DNA of 22,008 bases. It comes from a virus. The stretch spans positions 1 to 22,008 of the IMG/VR virus record IMGVR_UViG_3300047548_001361; one strand, 5' to 3'. Position 1 is the first letter of the stretch; each line of letters begins with the position of its first letter. Below, in pieces: positions 13,837 to 22,008 of the stretch. The position numbers and the translations under genes are program-made. Under the pieces are notes generated by a model, which did no database searches, was not told the DNA's origin, and worked only from the letters and a program-made list of their open reading frames with translations.

Positions 13837-14344
13837 AGACAATCCACAATATGAAGTTGCAGTCAGTTCTAATGGAACTGACTTTTACATTTTAAAAGAC
13901 CCGAGTCAATATCACATGAGCAGGTTCTTAGCTGCATCAGCAAATGAACGTTACGCAAAAATTGGATTGACAAGTGAGATATTGGAAGAAATAGAAAACA
14001 ATATTTTAAAAGCTACTGAAGAAAAGAAGTGGGATGAAATAGCAGTTTGGGTTCACAACATACGTGCAAGAAGATCAGACCCTGTTGATGAATTTGCTGC
14101 AATCAAAATGGCTTGTATATATCTTTTGTTGGAAGGTGAAGATCCTAATAAGTGTGAAGCACATTGGACTGAGAGAAAATTTCAAATGGTGAAGAATGAT
14201 CCTGCATTGTTTGATTTTTTTTTGTCAACAGGTTTACAATACACGCCAACATATCAAAGATACTTGAATTCCATTTCCATGACCTCTTTGGAGAGAAGGA
14301 GAAAAGTTCTGGAAATGTTGACACCAGGCACCCGACAGATGTGA
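13829..14344 (+). CDS. putative tail assembly chaperone, first frame
   Basis: 171 residues. The start is taken as TTG at 13829, just inside the end of the previous gene; an in-frame TAG at 13787-13789 bounds it upstream and the first ATG (13910) would remove coding-looking sequence (FYILKDPSQYH). The protein is mainly helical with an acidic middle. It lies directly before the tape measure gene, and a second short frame in the -1 phase overlaps its end, the classical layout of tail assembly chaperones whose longer form is made by -1 frameshifting (the G/GT arrangement). A run of nine T lies at 14215-14223. Function is inferred from position and layout, not from a recognised domain. Confidence 0.68.
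   Translation: MFKDNPQYEVAVSSNGTDFYILKDPSQYHMSRFLAASANERYAKIGLTSEILEEIENNILKATEEKKWDEIAVWVHNIRARRSDPVDEFAAIKMACIYLLLEGEDPNKCEAHWTERKFQMVKNDPALFDFFLSTGLQYTPTYQRYLNSISMTSLERRRKVLEMLTPGTRQM
14215..14223 (+). promoter_or_regulatory. candidate -1 ribosomal frameshift site (T9)
   Basis: In the first chaperone frame this is GA-T TTT TTT TTG, which contains the classical slippery heptamers U-UUU-UUU and U-UUU-UUG. The -1 frame opens right here: its last upstream stop is TGA at 14212-14214. A -1 slip would yield a protein of about 223 residues ending at 14499. No pseudoknot was worked out. A homopolymer sequencing error is an alternative. Confidence 0.45.
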
Positions 14345-14499
14345 TATTGGATTTTTATCAGAAGTATTCTTTTGAAGCATTGTTGATGTGCGAAGGTGAT
14401 CAAGAAAAAGCGGATTACTTTATGGATTGTGCAGTGTATCAATATTTCTATCGTGTGAGACAAAAATTAAAATACTTTCAAAAAACAAATCCAAAATAA
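14341..14499 (+). CDS. putative tail assembly chaperone, second frame
   Basis: This 52-codon frame (VILDFYQKYSFEALLMCEG, then DQEKADYFMDCAVYQYFYRVR) has good coding character and normal codon use. The only start in frame is GTG at 14341, embedded in ATGTGA at the end of the upstream gene, and no ribosome binding site is seen. It is in the -1 phase relative to that gene and stays open upstream to 14215, so it is most easily explained as the extension made by -1 frameshifting. Its TAA overlaps the tape measure ATG (TAATG). Coupled re-initiation at the GTG is the alternative. Confidence 0.65.
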   Translation: MILDFYQKYSFEALLMCEGDQEKADYFMDCAVYQYFYRVRQKLKYFQKTNPK

Positions 14500-17408
14500 T
14501 GCCCGACATATATAAAACGCTTGTTGAAATAGAATATCGTGCAAACGGTGATCAGGCAAATAGAATTCTTGATCAACAATTTCAACGTGTCGCAGTACTT
14601 GAAAAACGATATGAGAAGCTGAACAAAATGCGCGTGAGTTCTCCTTCATTAAACACTGATCCGCGTTTTTTGAAAACTTTACAAGACGTTGAAAAACAAT
14701 TTATCCAAATACGTGGTGAAGCTGCACTGACTATTGCAACAAATGAAAAGTTCAATAAGTCATTAACATCAGTTGTCAGTGATCAGACTGCAGCATCACT
14801 AAGATTAACAGCTTTACAAAAACTCAATCGCACTCTTCCAAATAATCGCATATCAACTGAAATAGCGGGTTTAGAAGGTCAAGGTGCAACATCATTCATA
14901 GATAAATCAGAACTTGTTGGAGGTGCTGCAACTAATCTTATCAATAATCTTTTACAAGCAGAAGGAGTTGCCGGTGATTTAGCAGGAACGATTGGAACGC
15001 TTGGTCCTTTATTTTCAGTAGCTGGTGCAGGCGCTTTACTTTTATTAAAGTATATAACTGATGAAACTGATCAGATGAAAATTGCACGACTGGAAACTGA
15101 AGCACTAAATGAAGCGTTTGGTGCAGGACAAACAGCTGCAGCATCAGCAGGTAACGAGATTGCAAGAATGACACAACTCATTGCTGCAGCAAAACAAGGT
15201 TACATTGACAAGGATGCAGTATTAAAGAAGTATAACGAAACAATTGGAAAAGTAATTGGCAACACTACAACACTTGCTCAAGCCGAGAATCTTTTAAATC
15301 AACAAGGTGAAGCCTATGTAAAAGCTATGCAACTTCGTGCAACTGCAAATGCTTTATTTGCAGTATCACAAAAGAATATTGAAAAAGCGGTTGAAGAAGA
15401 ATTCAAAAAAGGAACACCTGATGTAGGATTTCTACAAAAACTTATAATCGGCACAAGTGCTTTAGGACAATCAATAACAGAAGATGGATCTGGTGCAGCA
15501 GCTTCATTCGATAATTTTCTTGCTAACTATCGTAAACAAGTTCAAGATACACAGAATCGCATTAGTCAAAATAATGCAAATGAGAATAATAAAATTGCAC
15601 AACTTACTTTTCAAAAAGGTCAGGAAACAATCAATGAATTAATTGAATTTGCAAAAGCAAACAAATTAGATATTGAAGAACTTTTGGGATTATCAACTGA
15701 TGATGTAAAGAAAGGATTGAAGGAAGTTGAAAATGTATTTCTTCGTGAACTTACTAATCTAAGAGAAAAAATACAATCAGCATCTATCAAATTGGAAATA
15801 TCACCATCACTGATAGAAGGTAAATTTGAAGCTGATCTTGAAAAGGAATTACAAAGACTTACTGAATTCTTAGAAAAGAAACAACTAACGCAATCACAGT
15901 TTTCAACTCTTAAAGAATTAGCAAAGCAGTTAAATTCTATTGAACTTAAAAAAGCGCTTCAAGATTACAATGACGAAGTAGAAAAAGAAATCAGTAGTTT
16001 TAACGATAAGGTAATAAGTCTGCAAGAACAATCAGTAAAAAACAATATTGCATTCATTGAAGACTTGTATCAAAAGGAAATTGCTACGATAAATAATGAA
16101 GCAGAAAAAACAAGAGCTGAACTTGAAAGACAACGTGTTGAACTAATCAAGAAAGCTGATGAAGATCTTGCAAAATTTACTGATCCTGTTGTTCAGGCTG
16201 CTATTCGTGATAAGATCAATCAGATCAATTTAGCATACAAGCAACTTGAGACTGATGAAGAAACAGAACGTTTCCAAAAACTGGAAAAAGCTGCTGAGAA
16301 AGCATTTGAAACAATCAAAAGAAAAACACAAGAAGCTGCAACAGTAGCTGAACAGTTCAGAAATCGTGAACTTCAAAGAAATATTGAAAATGAATTCAAT
16401 TCATTTATAAGTGGAGGACAATCATTACAAAGAACAAGAACAAATGTAAATCAGTTACAACGCGATGCAGCTATAGATCAATTGCAAATCCAACTGACTG
16501 CATCTGAAAAACAAAGATTACAAAACGCAAACAGAAGAACAACCAGTGAAGAAGAACTGGATAAATTGCAAACTGAAAATGCAAAACTTGATGAGACTAT
16601 TGCAACACTTCGTGCACGCATAGCTGAGTTAACAGGAGCAAAAACAAATGAAGAAACTGAAAGACTTCTTGAAAATCTAAGAAAGGGAATTGAAATTTCA
16701 AATATAATCACTGATGCATTCAGTAGAATAATTGCAGAACAAGAAAGAAACGTTGATCGTGAAATAGCTGTTCAAGAAAAAAGAATTGAACGATTAAAAG
16801 ATGTTGCTGATCGTGGAAACGCTGAAATGCTTGAAATGGAAGAAAAGCGTTTGAGACAAAATCAGGAATTAAAAGAACGTTATGCACGTCAACAACTTGC
16901 TTTGCAACTGATTCAACAAGCAGGTGCGTTGACTCTTGCAATCGCTCAAGCTGCTGCAGTTCCTTTTCCTGCAAACATACCGGCTATCGCTGCAACTATT
17001 GCCGCAGTTGCTGCCGGTATATCAACAATAAAGCAGTTGAATAATCCAGTGCCAGGTTTTAAAGATGGCGTTGTAGATTTTCAAGGAAAAGGAACTACAC
17101 GAAGTGACAGTAATATAGTTGCAATATCAAATCGTGAATCGGTCATGAATGCAACTGCTACTGCAAACAACAAAGAACTTCTGATTCAAATGAATAAAGG
17201 AAGAAAGTTTGTAAGTGTGAATGATTTGGAAAGTTCAAAAGGCAATGGTCAATCAGATTTAAAAATAAAAGAATTAACAGATGAAGTAAAAGAATTACGT
17301 CGCGATGTTCGTGAATCAAAAGGGACACATGTGATAATGGATAAAAACGGAATAGTTGCTATTGTTGAACAGGTGATGAAATCAAATAATTTAAAATGGA
17401 AACTTTAA
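14499..17408 (+). CDS. tail tape measure protein
   Basis: 969 residues from ATG 14499 (MPDIYKTLVEIEYRANGDQ). The frame is open further upstream to an ATG at 14427, but that part overlaps the chaperone second frame and reads as non-coding; the TAATG junction supports 14499. The protein is dominated by long charged coiled-coil stretches, with a hydrophobic segment near residues 145-185 (TIGTLGPLFSVAGAGALLLL) and a second, Ala-rich one near 800-845 (PANIPAIAATIAAVAAGIST), followed by a VPGFKDG and RESVMNATATANNKELL end. This layout is typical of tape measure proteins, which fix the tail length and are ejected through the tail. It implies a tail of roughly 140-150 nm by the usual 0.15 nm per residue rule. 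Confidence 0.9.
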   Translation: MPDIYKTLVEIEYRANGDQANRILDQQFQRVAVLEKRYEKLNKMRVSSPSLNTDPRFLKTLQDVEKQFIQIRGEAALTIATNEKFNKSLTSVVSDQTAASLRLTALQKLNRTLPNNRISTEIAGLEGQGATSFIDKSELVGGAATNLINNLLQAEGVAGDLAGTIGTLGPLFSVAGAGALLLLKYITDETDQMKIARLETEALNEAFGAGQTAAASAGNEIARMTQLIAAAKQGYIDKDAVLKKYNETIGKVIGNTTTLAQAENLLNQQGEAYVKAMQLRATANALFAVSQKNIEKAVEEEFKKGTPDVGFLQKLIIGTSALGQSITEDGSGAAASFDNFLANYRKQVQDTQNRISQNNANENNKIAQLTFQKGQETINELIEFAKANKLDIEELLGLSTDDVKKGLKEVENVFLRELTNLREKIQSASIKLEISPSLIEGKFEADLEKELQRLTEFLEKKQLTQSQFSTLKELAKQLNSIELKKALQDYNDEVEKEISSFNDKVISLQEQSVKNNIAFIEDLYQKEIATINNEAEKTRAELERQRVELIKKADEDLAKFTDPVVQAAIRDKINQINLAYKQLETDEETERFQKLEKAAEKAFETIKRKTQEAATVAEQFRNRELQRNIENEFNSFISGGQSLQRTRTNVNQLQRDAAIDQLQIQLTASEKQRLQNANRRTTSEEELDKLQTENAKLDETIATLRARIAELTGAKTNEETERLLENLRKGIEISNIITDAFSRIIAEQERNVDREIAVQEKRIERLKDVADRGNAEMLEMEEKRLRQNQELKERYARQQLALQLIQQAGALTLAIAQAAAVPFPANIPAIAATIAAVAAGISTIKQLNNPVPGFKDGVVDFQGKGTTRSDSNIVAISNRESVMNATATANNKELLIQMNKGRKFVSVNDLESSKGNGQSDLKIKELTDEVKELRRDVRESKGTHVIMDKNGIVAIVEQVMKSNNLKWKL

Positions 17409-19369
17409 AAGCATATATAAGAAGATACCAACCACTAAATGAAAACGGACAAAACATAAGATATGAAGGAACAAATCCAAATACACTGTCTGTTGTTTTA
17501 GGAAATGTTGACTTCAACGATTATTTTGAAGTCACAAAGGATTTGATAACTGATGAACCTATAACATTCTCATTCAGAATAAAAAATGCTGATGGCGGAA
17601 AAGGAACATCAGGAGTGGAAGCCGGCAGTTCAAGTGAAATAACTTTCATTGGTGAAGCTGCAAAATTTATACAAGACTGGTTGAAAGAAAGTGTGAGCGC
17701 GCACTTGAATGCTATTGAAATAAAATTCGTTGATGTAAGAACAGGTACTGAATATCCTGATTGGATAGTTTACAATTCAGGATTAAAAGATTGCGAAGAT
17801 GATGAAGAATGTATGATAAAAGTAAATCTTCGTCAACGAAATGAAGTTTATGAATGCATCCAAAGAACAAGTATAACAGACAATCATCTTGGATGGTTTC
17901 AACCTGGCACCGATAAACATTTATTGTTTGATTACTGCAACGACTTCAGACCGGCTTTCATATTGACGTTTATGTTGTTCACTTTCAGTTTTCAATATTT
18001 TACTTTATTTGTTATACTTGCTCCTGTTATTTTTATAATACAAACGATTGTTGGTGCTTTGAACGCAATCATACGATTTTTTGGAGGTCGTCCAATAAAT
18101 AATCCTATAACTTTTTCAAATGCAATTGAATTGTATCATCGCATGATCAGATTAATGGCAGGTTGCGGAAGAAGATATATAGGAGTATTATATCGCGATT
18201 ATATTACAAATGTTTGTACAAAATGCGGCGTGACAGTTAATGAAATATCGTTTCCTGTTTTATACGATCCCGCTTCTCCATATTATAACAAAGTGATGAT
18301 AAGTCATACAGTAAAAAAAGGAGTCGATGAATTTGGCACACCTGTTAGATGGATAGCTGATAACGATCCTTTAATGTTTTTAGATCAGCTGCTTGATGAG
18401 TTAAAAGAAACATTCAATTCAAAGTGGTTTATAAAAAACAATATCCTGTATTTTGATCGTAAAGATAAAGTGAATTCATCTTTGATATTCAATTTTGAAG
18501 GCGAGGATAAAGAATTAATCATTGATAAACCTTGTTTCACATGGGATGAACAAAATTCACCGGCTTATGCAAGATGTGAATATGGTCGTGATGGTTTAGA
18601 TGCGCAAGGCAATGAAGCATATCACAGATTTTGTACATTAGTAGAATATAATAAACCGCAAAACCCTTCATTCAAAGGAGAATTAAGAAAGCAACTTTAT
18701 AACTATGGAGCAAACAGATTCAGAACAGATGGAATAGATAAAGATTATCTCGAGAAAGCGTTGGAACCTTTGAAAGCTATATCACTTGCATCGCTCATAT
18801 TGATTCCAATATACAATCAAATAAGAATGAGCGTGATAGGATTAACTGGCGCTTTAATAGTTCAAAATGATACAACAAGTTTGAAAAAAGCATTGATATG
18901 GGATGGAGTTAGTCGTGATCATGCAAGAACAAAATGGATTTATTCATATGGTTCTGGTATGCAACCACCGCCAAATCCAATTTATAATAAAAACGGAGGT
19001 TCGTATCATTCATATCATTCTGAAGATGTTCAATACGATAGTTTTGAAAAAATATCTACCAGGCTTTATAATTATGATCTTGCTTTTGAGGAAATGTTTT
19101 TAAACAATTTATACGATCGTTTTCATCAAATAGATGACCCGCGTCTTAAAGGTTCTTTTTATAAGAAATGGGAATTAACTATGCAGAATTGTGAACAAAT
19201 ACTCAAAAGAATGGGCTTAGAACAAAATGCAACGAATATTTTATTAGAGAATGAGGTACTTTTGAACGGCGGACGCTTTTACAAACGCGGTATCATAGAA
19301 GAATTTGTTGTGGAATATTATTCAAAAGACATTAAAGGCGATCTCATAACCTTGAAAGGTAGAATATGA
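17396..19369 (+). CDS. tail protein with internal hydrophobic hairpin
   Basis: 657 residues, directly after the tape measure gene with a 13-base overlap, so a distal tail or tail-hub/baseplate protein by position. The N-terminal ~140 residues look beta-rich. Residues about 187-229 form an uninterrupted hydrophobic stretch (AFILTFMLFTFSFQYF, then LFVILAPVIFIIQTIVGALN), long enough for two membrane passes, and a weaker one lies near 455-490. A CxxC (VCTKCG) occurs after residue 275. The rest is mixed alpha/beta without a recognised domain. The membrane-like segment suggests it may insert into the host envelope during DNA entry; this is inference. Confidence 0.75.
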   Translation: METLKAYIRRYQPLNENGQNIRYEGTNPNTLSVVLGNVDFNDYFEVTKDLITDEPITFSFRIKNADGGKGTSGVEAGSSSEITFIGEAAKFIQDWLKESVSAHLNAIEIKFVDVRTGTEYPDWIVYNSGLKDCEDDEECMIKVNLRQRNEVYECIQRTSITDNHLGWFQPGTDKHLLFDYCNDFRPAFILTFMLFTFSFQYFTLFVILAPVIFIIQTIVGALNAIIRFFGGRPINNPITFSNAIELYHRMIRLMAGCGRRYIGVLYRDYITNVCTKCGVTVNEISFPVLYDPASPYYNKVMISHTVKKGVDEFGTPVRWIADNDPLMFLDQLLDELKETFNSKWFIKNNILYFDRKDKVNSSLIFNFEGEDKELIIDKPCFTWDEQNSPAYARCEYGRDGLDAQGNEAYHRFCTLVEYNKPQNPSFKGELRKQLYNYGANRFRTDGIDKDYLEKALEPLKAISLASLILIPIYNQIRMSVIGLTGALIVQNDTTSLKKALIWDGVSRDHARTKWIYSYGSGMQPPPNPIYNKNGGSYHSYHSEDVQYDSFEKISTRLYNYDLAFEEMFLNNLYDRFHQIDDPRLKGSFYKKWELTMQNCEQILKRMGLEQNATNILLENEVLLNGGRFYKRGIIEEFVVEYYSKDIKGDLITLKGRI

Positions 19370-21120
19370 AACTTGTAAGAAGTATCACAGAATTGCAGAT
19401 AAATAATTTATGTCGCAACGAAGACTGTTTTGCTGAAACTGTCTTTGTTGCTGAAGACATAAAACTCCAAATAAGAATTCCTAATCAAGTTGAAAATGAT
19501 TATACGGTTGCAGTAAACGTTTTTGATACAGATTTCAATGATACAGGTTCTCTTGATTTTGATTATTTGATTGCAAATGACACAGATGGAAACAGATATA
19601 TAAACATAAGAGCAAAAACAATTCCAAATGAGAGTTGTTTTTATCTTTATGTAAATATATTGAATGGTGAAACATCTATATTTGGAAAGTATACAGAACA
19701 ATATCGCGTAAGAGAAGCAACAGTTGATTGTGTAGCTGTATTCACTGAAGAAAATCCTGCAATATATGTAGGAGGAATACTTCAAACAGAACTTGAAAAA
19801 GAATTCATAGATGGATTATGGGTTTTCTATCTTCCAAACTGTACTGATGCAGTAACGAGTAATGATGATTTCCAACTGCGAAAAATAATAACACCTTCAA
19901 CAGGTTGTGGATTAAATTATAAAAAAATCGAAGGATTTTACAATTGTTTTGATTATGTGACTGAAGAATTCTTTGGTGATTATTCAGAAAAATTAGCAGG
20001 TAATCCTCTTTTGAAACATTCAAAATCTTTTTGGTTACCGGTCAAAATTGAAAAAGCACCGAGCGAAATAAAAGTAAATTACATAAACAAACAAAATCGC
20101 ACAACAAGAAGTGAGATCACACCGTTGTTCGATATACGATCTCAGGTAGTATTGCCTGAATGGAAAGCAAATGAATTCGAAGAAATATTTCTTGCAAAAG
20201 AAGTTTATGTTGATTCAATACAGTATTCATTCGTAGGAGGAAACGTTTTAGAAAAAGATTCGGTTCCATGTTCGTGTTCATATATAGCGAGAGCAAGAGT
20301 TCAACAAAGTACAAAGCAGAATTCATTTTCATGCAATGATCTTTGCGTAAGGTTTTGCTCATTTTATGTTATACCAGGCGGAACCAAAGATCAACCGTAT
20401 TATAATGAGAACGGTGTTTTTATAGGATCTTTGTTTTCTTCTCTTATAAGCTACTTGCAAGGATTATCAGGTGTTGTATCTGTTGAAGATTATAGTATAA
20501 TGAATTTGGATTGTTATCCAACAGCTATTATAAAAATAAATCACACTGGATATATCCCATCATACATATATGCTGGAAACAGATTTACAACAAGTCGTGT
20601 TTTTTCTAAACGCGATGACTGTTTTAAACCAACAACACTTTGTGATGGTATTTCAACATGTCTTCCATCAACTATAACAACAGGTGTTCCATATTCAGAT
20701 GGTTGTGCTGAGGTAATATATATACTTGGAGATGCGTATGAAGAAGGAACAGGTGATGCATTAATATGCAACCTGGTTGTTCTTGATTCATGGGTCGATA
20801 ATGGTTCATCATCATCTATAATAGGTCAAGATGTAACACTTGTTCTTAAAGTAACAGGAACGCCAGGTGCTTACTTTGAACAACCGGTTGCAAGAATAGG
20901 TGGTGGAGGTGATTGCGGTGAATTTGATCCTGGTGATTTTGATTCAACAGAATTTGATGCAGGCTGTGAAGTATCTTGCAGACCTTGTACAACGCAATTC
21001 ATAAACATCGGCGATGGTAATTCGATAAAAATACAACCTGATGGATATATATTGTTCTCAGGAACAAATACTCCTGATGGAGTAGTAGATTATACAGTAA
21101 CATACAATAAAAATTGTTAA
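19366..21120 (+). CDS. putative tail tip / fibre structural protein
   Basis: 584 residues, four-base overlap with the preceding tail gene. Predicted mostly beta, with about two dozen cysteines spread along it (for example CSCSY, CNDLCVRFC, CEVSCRPC), unusual for a cytoplasmically assembled protein and possibly disulfide or metal-stabilised. The C-terminal ~130 residues contain a Gly/Asp-rich linker (GGGGDCGEFDPGDFD) before a last beta domain ending in NC. No named domain recognised. Position between a tail-hub-like protein and an Ig-domain protein suggests a tail-tip adaptor or receptor-contacting part. Confidence 0.65.
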   Translation: MKLVRSITELQINNLCRNEDCFAETVFVAEDIKLQIRIPNQVENDYTVAVNVFDTDFNDTGSLDFDYLIANDTDGNRYINIRAKTIPNESCFYLYVNILNGETSIFGKYTEQYRVREATVDCVAVFTEENPAIYVGGILQTELEKEFIDGLWVFYLPNCTDAVTSNDDFQLRKIITPSTGCGLNYKKIEGFYNCFDYVTEEFFGDYSEKLAGNPLLKHSKSFWLPVKIEKAPSEIKVNYINKQNRTTRSEITPLFDIRSQVVLPEWKANEFEEIFLAKEVYVDSIQYSFVGGNVLEKDSVPCSCSYIARARVQQSTKQNSFSCNDLCVRFCSFYVIPGGTKDQPYYNENGVFIGSLFSSLISYLQGLSGVVSVEDYSIMNLDCYPTAIIKINHTGYIPSYIYAGNRFTTSRVFSKRDDCFKPTTLCDGISTCLPSTITTGVPYSDGCAEVIYILGDAYEEGTGDALICNLVVLDSWVDNGSSSSIIGQDVTLVLKVTGTPGAYFEQPVARIGGGGDCGEFDPGDFDSTEFDAGCEVSCRPCTTQFINIGDGNSIKIQPDGYILFSGTNTPDGVVDYTVTYNKNC

Positions 21121-21123
21121 AAC

Positions 21124-22008
21124 ATGTGGTGTCAGCCTATATCAGTTGCAACTTCTTTATTGACCGGTGAGTCATTAGAAGTTTTTTACAGAAAGTTTCC
21201 AGACTTAACATGGATTCCTTTCTTACCTAATCCCGTAACTCCTAATTTTGATATTTGTGGATTGTTGGAAGGTAATTATGAAATAAGAATTAAAAAAATA
21301 CAAGCTAATGGAAACGCTTGTCGTGAATCAACAAAATCATTCACGATAGGTGATGTTGTGTGCATAGGTATTCCACCGATAACATTTGATTTGCCAAATG
21401 CGCAAATAGGAGTTCCATACAATGTTACAATACCTGTTTCTGGAACACTGCCTATAACTATAGGAAGTATAGTTGCTCCTGCATGGATGACAATGTCAGT
21501 AGTAGGTTCTGATGTAATATTATCAGGCATGCCAACAGGATCAGCAGCTATAGATGTTGATGTTCAATTTACTGTTGATAATTGTGCAGAACTTCCTGTT
21601 AATTTTGCAGATACAATAAATATAACTGCACCTGTGAGTGGATTCTTTCCTGTAGTAACTGAAGTTCCTAATTCAACAAGTCCTATTTGTTACAGAGATA
21701 TACAAATAGATTTCAATGTGGGAAATTCAAATTTTACATATGATATAACACTCATAGGTTTAGAAGGTGTAGATCAACAAGCCTATGATGGATTCTATCC
21801 ATCTGGGCCTCTTCCTCCAATGCCTTATAATATAACAAAAACAGGAGCAGGAAATGCAGCTCTATCTAAACTAAGAGGAACAGTAGGAGGAGGAAATCCA
21901 ATAGGTGTAAGCGGTTTTTCAATTGATATAGTTGAATATTATTTAGGAAGTCCTACAGGAAATGAGTGGTTAGATTTTGTATTCGGCTCATTGAATAACG
22001 ATATTCCT
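21124..22008 (+). CDS. Ig-like domain tail/adhesin protein (3' truncated)
   Basis: From ATG 21124, three bases after the previous stop, the frame stays open for 295 codons to the window end. Residues 1-78 look like a fibronectin III/Ig-type sandwich (ESLEVFYRKFPDLTWIPF, YEIRIKKI). Residues about 84-152 match the putative Ig domain He_PIG: ITFDLPNAQIGVPYNVTIPV, GTLPITIGSI, PAWMTMSVVGSDVILSGMPT, then VQFTVDNC. Another beta domain follows, rich in Gly and Pro. Such domains in phage tail proteins bind host surface carbohydrates or receptors. It is missed by size-ranked gene calling that requires a stop, because it runs off the window; total length is unknown. Confidence 0.82.
   Translation, partial: MWCQPISVATSLLTGESLEVFYRKFPDLTWIPFLPNPVTPNFDICGLLEGNYEIRIKKIQANGNACRESTKSFTIGDVVCIGIPPITFDLPNAQIGVPYNVTIPVSGTLPITIGSIVAPAWMTMSVVGSDVILSGMPTGSAAIDVDVQFTVDNCAELPVNFADTINITAPVSGFFPVVTEVPNSTSPICYRDIQIDFNVGNSNFTYDITLIGLEGVDQQAYDGFYPSGPLPPMPYNITKTGAGNAALSKLRGTVGGGNPIGVSGFSIDIVEYYLGSPTGNEWLDFVFGSLNNDIP

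Noticed and set aside
14427-14498. Upstream ATG that would add 24 residues to the tape measure protein
   Set aside because: The extra stretch overlaps the second chaperone frame and looks non-coding; the ATG at 14499 in the TAATG junction is a better start.
18903-19103. 66-codon + strand frame inside the 657-residue tail protein gene
   Set aside because: Shadow frame with repeated Ile/Met/Leu runs and no independent context.
19408-19785. 125-codon antisense frame rich in Cys, Ile and Tyr
   Set aside because: Opposite the tail protein gene at 19366-21120; low-complexity composition expected of an antisense shadow in AT-rich DNA.
1-22008. Reassignment of TGA to a sense codon across the phage
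   Set aside because: Most genes end in TGA at positions that fit a four-base overlap with the next start, and the protein ends look natural, so TGA is a working stop here.

Overview
The window is a continuous stretch of a tailed double-stranded DNA phage or prophage. All supported genes lie on the + strand, are packed head to tail, and mostly overlap by 4 to 41 bases. The host is probably a member of the Bacteroidota. This is inference: the DNA is AT-rich, most starts lack a Shine-Dalgarno sequence, a TAnnTTTG-type -7 promoter element precedes the packaging genes, and the small hypothetical proteins and tail proteins have the character seen in phages of that phylum. No integrase, lysis gene or repressor is visible, so lifestyle cannot be decided.

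Bases 1-8402 form the DNA replication module. It holds a DUF2815 ssDNA-binding-like protein (cut by the window start), a tRNA-like gene with an abnormal anticodon loop, six small unknown proteins, a family A DNA polymerase with proofreading domain, a MazG-like nucleotide pyrophosphohydrolase, a probable terminator, four more unknown proteins and an 813-residue primase-helicase of the VirE/VapE type. The 3' end of that gene and the following 288-base non-coding gap (8403-8690) carry twelve copies of AGTGGTACA or its complement, plus a second family of TTAGACC/CTAATAG repeats. This is the best candidate for the replication origin. A VRR-NUC nuclease, an SNF2-type helicase and two small proteins follow (8691-10908). 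The order DUF2815, DNA polymerase, VirE-like protein, VRR-NUC, SNF2 helicase, HNH-like protein, terminase resembles a replication-to-packaging arrangement known from other tailed phages.

Bases 10909-11161 hold a convincing reading frame with no normal start codon, then a promoter-like element. Bases 11162-13481 are the packaging module: small terminase, a DUF6527 protein, large terminase. From 13483 the tail module begins: an unknown protein, a tail-chaperone-like pair that looks joined by -1 frameshifting, the tape measure protein, a 657-residue tail protein with a hydrophobic hairpin, a 584-residue Cys-containing tail protein and the start of an Ig-domain protein that runs off the window. 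Portal, protease and major capsid genes are absent between the large terminase and the tail genes, which is unusual.

The points most worth a second look are the repeat-rich putative origin that enters the primase-helicase coding sequence, the start-less frame at 10909-11124, the T9 run and overlapping -1 frame before the tape measure gene, the odd tRNA, and the missing head module.
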